Below, piece after piece: positions 60,583-64,000 of a stretch of 64,000 nt of DNA. This DNA is from Roseibium porphyridii (GTDB lineage Bacteria; Pseudomonadota; Alphaproteobacteria; Rhizobiales; Stappiaceae). The notes beneath the pieces were generated by a model, which made no database searches, had not been told where the DNA came from, and saw only the letters and a list, made by a program, of their open reading frames with translations. Position numbers and translations under genes: made by a program. Positions within the stretch are counted from its first letter, which is position 1; each line of letters begins with the position of its first letter. The stretch is from positions 4,692,001 through 4,756,000 of the forward strand of contig NZ_CP120863.1 of the NCBI RefSeq assembly GCF_026191725.2. Direction: 5' to 3'.

Positions 60583-61083
60583 TTACTTGACCGTGGCGGC
60601 GCGCATTTTCTGGCGCAGATACTTGGCTGCGGACCTGTAGTGGCTGGGACCTGCGGCTTCGGCCCAGCGCCCTGTCGTCCAGTTGTTGTTCGCGCCCTTC
60701 ATTGGGCCGCCATAAAGCTCTTCTTCAGACAGGCTTTCGATCAAGGCAAGCAACTCGGCATTGCTGGATTCAAGCATGGATCGTGCCGCGTCCCAAGTGA
60801 GCCCTGCCTGCTGTTGCCTCAAGTCGGCATTGTAGCGCTTGGTCTCGTTCCACTTGTATCCCTTCGCCGGAAAGTAAACTTCCTTGCCCGCACGCCCATC
60901 TCTGAACCAGCCGAGATACAGTTCGATCCAATGCGCCCTGTGTCCGATGATATCTTTCGGCGAGGTTTCATCTTCGTCTTTCTGAAGACGCAAAATCGCA
61001 GGAAGCTCATCAAGGATCTTCAAAAGCTTTTGCCATTCCTTGGCGGTGAGATCGAGCAATTGCTGTTTTGATGTTGCGGCCAT
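60583..61083 (-). CDS. ClbS/DfsB family four-helix protein
   Basis: A 166-residue protein resembling ClbS/DfsB, small helical-bundle proteins related to DinB. It starts AATSKQQLLDLTAKEWQKLLKIL, has VIGHRAHWIELYLGWF-type text (IIGHRAHWIELYLGWF) and ends GRWAEAAGPSHYRSAAKYLRQKM. ClbS protects producers from the genotoxin colibactin, but most family members have no known toxin. GAGGAGG lies six bases before the ATG at 61083. No colibactin-like biosynthesis genes are present. Confidence 0.85.
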   Translation of the reverse strand: MAATSKQQLLDLTAKEWQKLLKILDELPAILRLQKDEDETSPKDIIGHRAHWIELYLGWFRDGRAGKEVYFPAKGYKWNETKRYNADLRQQQAGLTWDAARSMLESSNAELLALIESLSEEELYGGPMKGANNNWTTGRWAEAAGPSHYRSAAKYLRQKMRAATVK

Positions 61084-61155
61084 GACAACCTCCTCAGGGT
61101 TGTATGCATATTCGAAAAACTTCCCAGACCGGGCCTTGATGCAGAACAATCGTGC

Positions 61156-61782
61156 CTAAAGAATTCGGCCACACCAGATCGTGCCAAGCGAGCCGCCATG
61201 CGGGTCTTCACGAACCGGGTCAAATCCACGCGCAGTCCAGAAATTCAAACCAGCTTGATTGGCTGCGCTTACACCTGCGTGCACTGCGCGGACACCCTTT
61301 TCCGTTGCGCTGGCCACCCAGGACGCCAGCAACTGACTGCCGATCCCCCGTCCCTGCGCTTGAGGCAGCAAATTCATGTGAATATGCGCAGGATAGGCCA
61401 GCACAATGTCACCTGGAACCGGTCGCGGATGGTGGATAAAATTTATGCGCTTGTCATCTGGCGTCCACTTAGCCGGATCACCTTGCGGCTCAGCATACCG
61501 CTTACGCAACTCGGGCCACCAATTCATTTCCAAATGGTGCTCAAAAGATCGGCTGTCCGTCGCACCTGCCACATAACCTAAGACACCTTCTTCATCTTCA
61601 GCGACTAGACAGAGCGCGTCATCACCGAAAAGATAAGGGGCTGCATAGATCAAGCCGATCAAATCCGGGTCCTGATATAGGCTTGTCGCGTCTTTGCCCG
61701 CGTTTCCCGTTCGCAAACAGATCGAATTGACAGCGTTCGTGTCAGACTTCCTTGCAGCGCGGATCACAGCCAACTTGGTCAC
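61156..61782 (-). CDS. GNAT family N-acetyltransferase
   Basis: A 208-residue acetyltransferase related to the eukaryotic OGA-type GNAT group. It has IRAARKSDTNAVNSICLRTGNAGKDAT at the start, INFIHHPRPVPGDIVLAYPAHIHMNLLPQAQGRGIGSQLL (acetyl-CoA loop Q-x-R-G-I-G) and the ending NFWTARGFDPVRED. The GTG at 61782 overlaps the oxidoreductase stop (GTGA) with AAGGACAG before it, so it is coupled to that gene. Acceptor unknown. Confidence 0.88.
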   Translation of the reverse strand: MTKLAVIRAARKSDTNAVNSICLRTGNAGKDATSLYQDPDLIGLIYAAPYLFGDDALCLVAEDEEGVLGYVAGATDSRSFEHHLEMNWWPELRKRYAEPQGDPAKWTPDDKRINFIHHPRPVPGDIVLAYPAHIHMNLLPQAQGRGIGSQLLASWVASATEKGVRAVHAGVSAANQAGLNFWTARGFDPVREDPHGGSLGTIWCGRIL

Positions 61783-63113
61783 CTGTCCTTCAAGCCGTAA
61801 AGCCAATACGCACCCTGTAGGTAAAGTTTGCGGAGCGCTGGAATGGGAAACCTTGTGAAGGGTCTTTGCAGCGCGGCAGGCAAATCCTCCTGGCGCAGCT
61901 TTCCCGATATCAGCCCGGCAAGTTTCTCGCCCGAAATTGACGCCATGGCGACGCCGCTTCCGTGCCAGCCCATGGCGGCGTAAACACCATCGAGACCCGG
62001 AACCTCTCCAACAAACGGCGTCAGGGTGCGCGCGATGCAGATATGACCGTGCCAGCTGAACTCTGATCGAACATTCGCCCAGGAAGGGAACATACTTTCG
62101 AAATCCGCGCGCGCGCGCTTCTGCATGGCCTTTATCGAGGACGCATCTTCATTTATGCCGCCGCGTGTTCCAAACAAAAACCTTTTGTCGGGCAAGAGCC
62201 TGAAATAGTGAAGAAGTATCCGAGTATCGGCGGCCATCGTGTCGGAGGTCCAGCCCTGTTCTGCCAACTCTGTTTCGCTTAAGGGTCGCGTGACCTGAAT
62301 GGACGACATGACCGGCATCGTGCGCCCATGCAACCAAGCCGGGACGGTTTCATCTGAGTATCCATTGCCGGCGAGCACAACTTTCTTGGCGCGCACGTAC
62401 CCGTTTTTTGTTTCAAGGCGCCAACGGTCGGTGTCCCGGTCAATTGAACCGACTGGCGTTTTGCCGAAAATTTTCCCCCCGGCTCTGCGCAACCGGTCAG
62501 CAAGCGCTTGTACGTAGGCCATCGGGTTCAGGGCGAAGCCGTAAGGCACATGTAGTCCACCATGAAATGACGGCCCGCCGTAACCTTGTTCAAACAATTC
62601 TTCACGAGACAAAAATCTGGTTCTGATACCGAAATTGGCTTTCAGAAACTCAGCTTCGGACTTGAGGTCAGCAACGTCCTTCGCTCTGTGCGCCAATAAC
62701 ATCTCGCCCTTTGAATGACGGTCGGCATCAACACCCCAGCTGTCCAGACGCTGCGCAACAAGATTGATACCGGCCACCTGGAAGGCCAGAAACTTGCGCG
62801 CTTCTTCCAGACCGAACCTATTGACCAGCTGTCGTGCATCGAGTTTCGTGCCGCCAAGACAACAAAAACCGCCATTACGGCCCGACGCGCCAAAGCCGAC
62901 ATGTTCAGCTTCAAGAACACACACCGAGATCCCCATTTCGGCGAGGCGCAAGGCAGCGCTCAGGCCTGCAAACCCGGCACCAATGACAGCAACGTCGAAG
63001 AGGGCATTGCCATGAAGTTTCCGGTCCTGTCTGGGTTGGGGGACGCTGACCTCCCAATAGCTTCCAAGTGTTCGGCGGTCATCTGTTTGAGCTGGGAAGG
63101 GTCTGATGTCCAT
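61779..63113 (-). CDS. FAD-dependent oxidoreductase, DAO family (PuuB-like)
   Basis: A 444-residue flavoprotein with N-terminal FDVAVIGAGFAGLSAALRLAEMGISVCVLEAE (GxGxxG) and FGASGRNGGFCCLGG, the motif of gamma-glutamylputrescine oxidase-like enzymes. The C-terminal end has GMHGSGVAMAS-like text (AAMGWHGSGVAMASISGEKLAGLI). It oxidises an amine or N-methyl amino acid to an imine with release of H2O2. Two bases from the next upstream gene of the same family, it forms a tandem pair and is coupled to the GNAT gene. Possible roles are polyamine or betaine breakdown. Confidence 0.93.
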   Translation of the reverse strand: MDIRPFPAQTDDRRTLGSYWEVSVPQPRQDRKLHGNALFDVAVIGAGFAGLSAALRLAEMGISVCVLEAEHVGFGASGRNGGFCCLGGTKLDARQLVNRFGLEEARKFLAFQVAGINLVAQRLDSWGVDADRHSKGEMLLAHRAKDVADLKSEAEFLKANFGIRTRFLSREELFEQGYGGPSFHGGLHVPYGFALNPMAYVQALADRLRRAGGKIFGKTPVGSIDRDTDRWRLETKNGYVRAKKVVLAGNGYSDETVPAWLHGRTMPVMSSIQVTRPLSETELAEQGWTSDTMAADTRILLHYFRLLPDKRFLFGTRGGINEDASSIKAMQKRARADFESMFPSWANVRSEFSWHGHICIARTLTPFVGEVPGLDGVYAAMGWHGSGVAMASISGEKLAGLISGKLRQEDLPAALQRPFTRFPIPALRKLYLQGAYWLYGLKDR

Positions 63114-63114
63114 T

Positions 63115-64000
63115 TCAAATACCCAGTCTGTCGCGCAATGAAAACCAGGTCATGGCTAGAACAAGTAACGGAAAGCGAAGCTTGTCGCCTCCCGGAAACG
63201 CGGGAACATCAAGCTTTTCAAATACGTCAAAACGTCCTGAAATACCGCTGACGGCTTCCGCAAGGATCTGACCGCCAAGCGTTGCCATCGCAACGCCGTG
63301 TCCGGAATAGCCTGAGGCGGTGAACATGTTCGGCGCCAGCCGGGCAAAATAAGGCATCCGTTTCGGTGTGATTGCGAGTGTGCCACCCCAACCATAATCG
63401 ATGCCGACATCCTCAAGTTGAGGAAAAATCTCGAGCATGGGTGCGCGTACGAACGATTTGATGTCCTTTGGGAAATGGTAGCCGTAGTTTTCGCCTCCGC
63501 CGAAGAGAAGACGTTTGTCGCTGGACAGACGAAAATAGTTGATGACGAACTTGCTGTCGGCAACGGCAAGGTTGCCGCGAATGATCTGTTCAGCCTCCGT
63601 GGCCGCCAAGGGCTCGGTTGCGATAATGAAGTTATTGATCGGCATCACGTGAGCTGCCGTCTTGCGCTCAAGACGGCCGAGATAACCATTGCAAGCCAGA
63701 ATGACATTGTCCGCGCGTAGTTCGCCGCGCTCTGTTTTAACCAGTACGCGCGGTTGTCCGCTGCTTTCAATTTCTGTCACTCTGGTTTCTTCAAAAAGAA
63801 CTGCCCCTGCAGCCTCTGCGGCACGGGCCAGTCCGAGCGCAAAATTCAAAGGGTGAAGGTGACCGGCACCCTGATCGAGTGTGCCGCCAAAATATTTTGG
63901 GCTGCCGACATGCTCTCCGATTTCCTCAGGACCAATGTACCGGATGTCCTCGTAGCCATATTGGAAACGGAGATGCTCGACATAGTCCCGGCTCTCCTCA
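63115..64000 (-). CDS. FAD-dependent oxidoreductase, DAO family (partial, N-terminus beyond window)
   Basis: The frame is open to the right edge, so the N-terminal FAD-binding GxGxxG part is missing. Visible text includes YIGPEEIGEHVGSPKYFGGTLDQGAGHLHPLNFALGLARAAEAAG, DNVILACNGYLGRL, FGGGENYGYHFPKD and AITPKRMPYFARLAPNMFTASGYSGHGVAMATLGGQILAEAV, close to gamma-glutamylputrescine oxidase-like proteins. It is a tandem paralogue of the next gene. Ends one base before that gene's start, so the two are co-transcribed. Confidence 0.9.
   Translation of the reverse strand, partial: EESRDYVEHLRFQYGYEDIRYIGPEEIGEHVGSPKYFGGTLDQGAGHLHPLNFALGLARAAEAAGAVLFEETRVTEIESSGQPRVLVKTERGELRADNVILACNGYLGRLERKTAAHVMPINNFIIATEPLAATEAEQIIRGNLAVADSKFVINYFRLSSDKRLLFGGGENYGYHFPKDIKSFVRAPMLEIFPQLEDVGIDYGWGGTLAITPKRMPYFARLAPNMFTASGYSGHGVAMATLGGQILAEAVSGISGRFDVFEKLDVPAFPGGDKLRFPLLVLAMTWFSLRDRLGI

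Noticed and set aside
60583..61083. Colibactin-type biosynthetic cluster suggested by ClbS homology
   Set aside because: No PKS/NRPS genes occur in the window; ClbS/DfsB proteins are widespread without such clusters.
1..64000. Mobile elements, prophage, CRISPR arrays, replication origin
   Set aside because: No transposase, integrase, phage structural gene, regular spacer-repeat array or cluster of DnaA boxes was seen on either strand.

Overview
This window is a 64 kb piece of what looks like an ordinary chromosome from an alphaproteobacterium, most likely a marine Hyphomicrobiales member near Roseibium/Labrenzia (Stappiaceae). The grounds are a GcrA cell-cycle regulator, class I lysyl-tRNA synthetase, a SAM-II riboswitch in front of metZ, an argD-argF-hslO operon, a DUF952-pyrD pair, long-form PstA and PstC, TRAP transport and a DUF1127 protein. 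The genus is an inference; the class is well supported. I see no insertion sequence, prophage, CRISPR array or rRNA. One tRNA is present (Gly, anticodon CCC).

Layout. 0-4.7 kb: fatty-acid beta-oxidation operon (end of an acyl-CoA dehydrogenase, GST, thiolase, cupin, FadB-type multifunctional enzyme). 4.8-22.5 kb: housekeeping and mixed genes: AraC regulator, histone-deacetylase-like amidohydrolase, MATE exporter, DUF952-pyrD, nuclease-fold protein, lysK, TerB-like protein, a hydrolase broken by an in-frame stop, apaG, a CDP-alcohol phosphotransferase, a Stf0 sulfotransferase, metZ with its riboswitch and attenuator, a long dCTP deaminase, an IMPACT protein, a voltage-gated sodium channel, tRNA-Gly, a DUF1127 protein and an Lrp regulator. 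22.7-29.2 kb: accessory uptake and catabolic locus: RpiR/SIS regulator divergent from TRAP genes dctQ-dctM-dctP, then an M81 (MlrC-like) metallopeptidase and a family 3 solute-binding protein. Its control region carries three copies of one near-palindromic 15-mer. 29.2-35.7 kb: sterol-desaturase-type hydroxylase, a hydrolase and an RND efflux pair. 35.8-40 kb: argD-argF-hslO and gcrA. 40-48.1 kb: the full phosphate regulon phoR, pstS-C-A-B, phoU, phoB, with a Pho box before pstS. 48.3-55.5 kb: SRPBCC protein, MBL hydrolase, DUF1499 and DUF4870-like membrane proteins, CorA, pdxH, a lipoprotein and a CbpA-like DnaJ. 55.5-64 kb: a run of small regulator-plus-effector units (EamA/HxlR, ArsR/AHSA1, MarR/monooxygenase/GNAT), a VOC protein with an in-frame stop leading into a small membrane protein, a ClbS/DfsB-like protein, another GNAT, and two tandem DAO-type flavin oxidoreductases, the last cut by the window edge.

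How the parts work together. The beta-oxidation genes make one catabolic operon. The pst-pho block makes a self-contained phosphate-sensing and uptake system. The RpiR-TRAP-M81 block looks like an inducible import-and-hydrolyse system for a small amide or peptide-like acid of unknown identity; it is the best candidate here for an undescribed pathway. Two reading frames are interrupted by single in-frame stop codons with coding sequence continuing afterwards (hydrolase at 15,020; VOC/membrane protein at 59,655). These deserve a check for mutation, sequencing error or readthrough.
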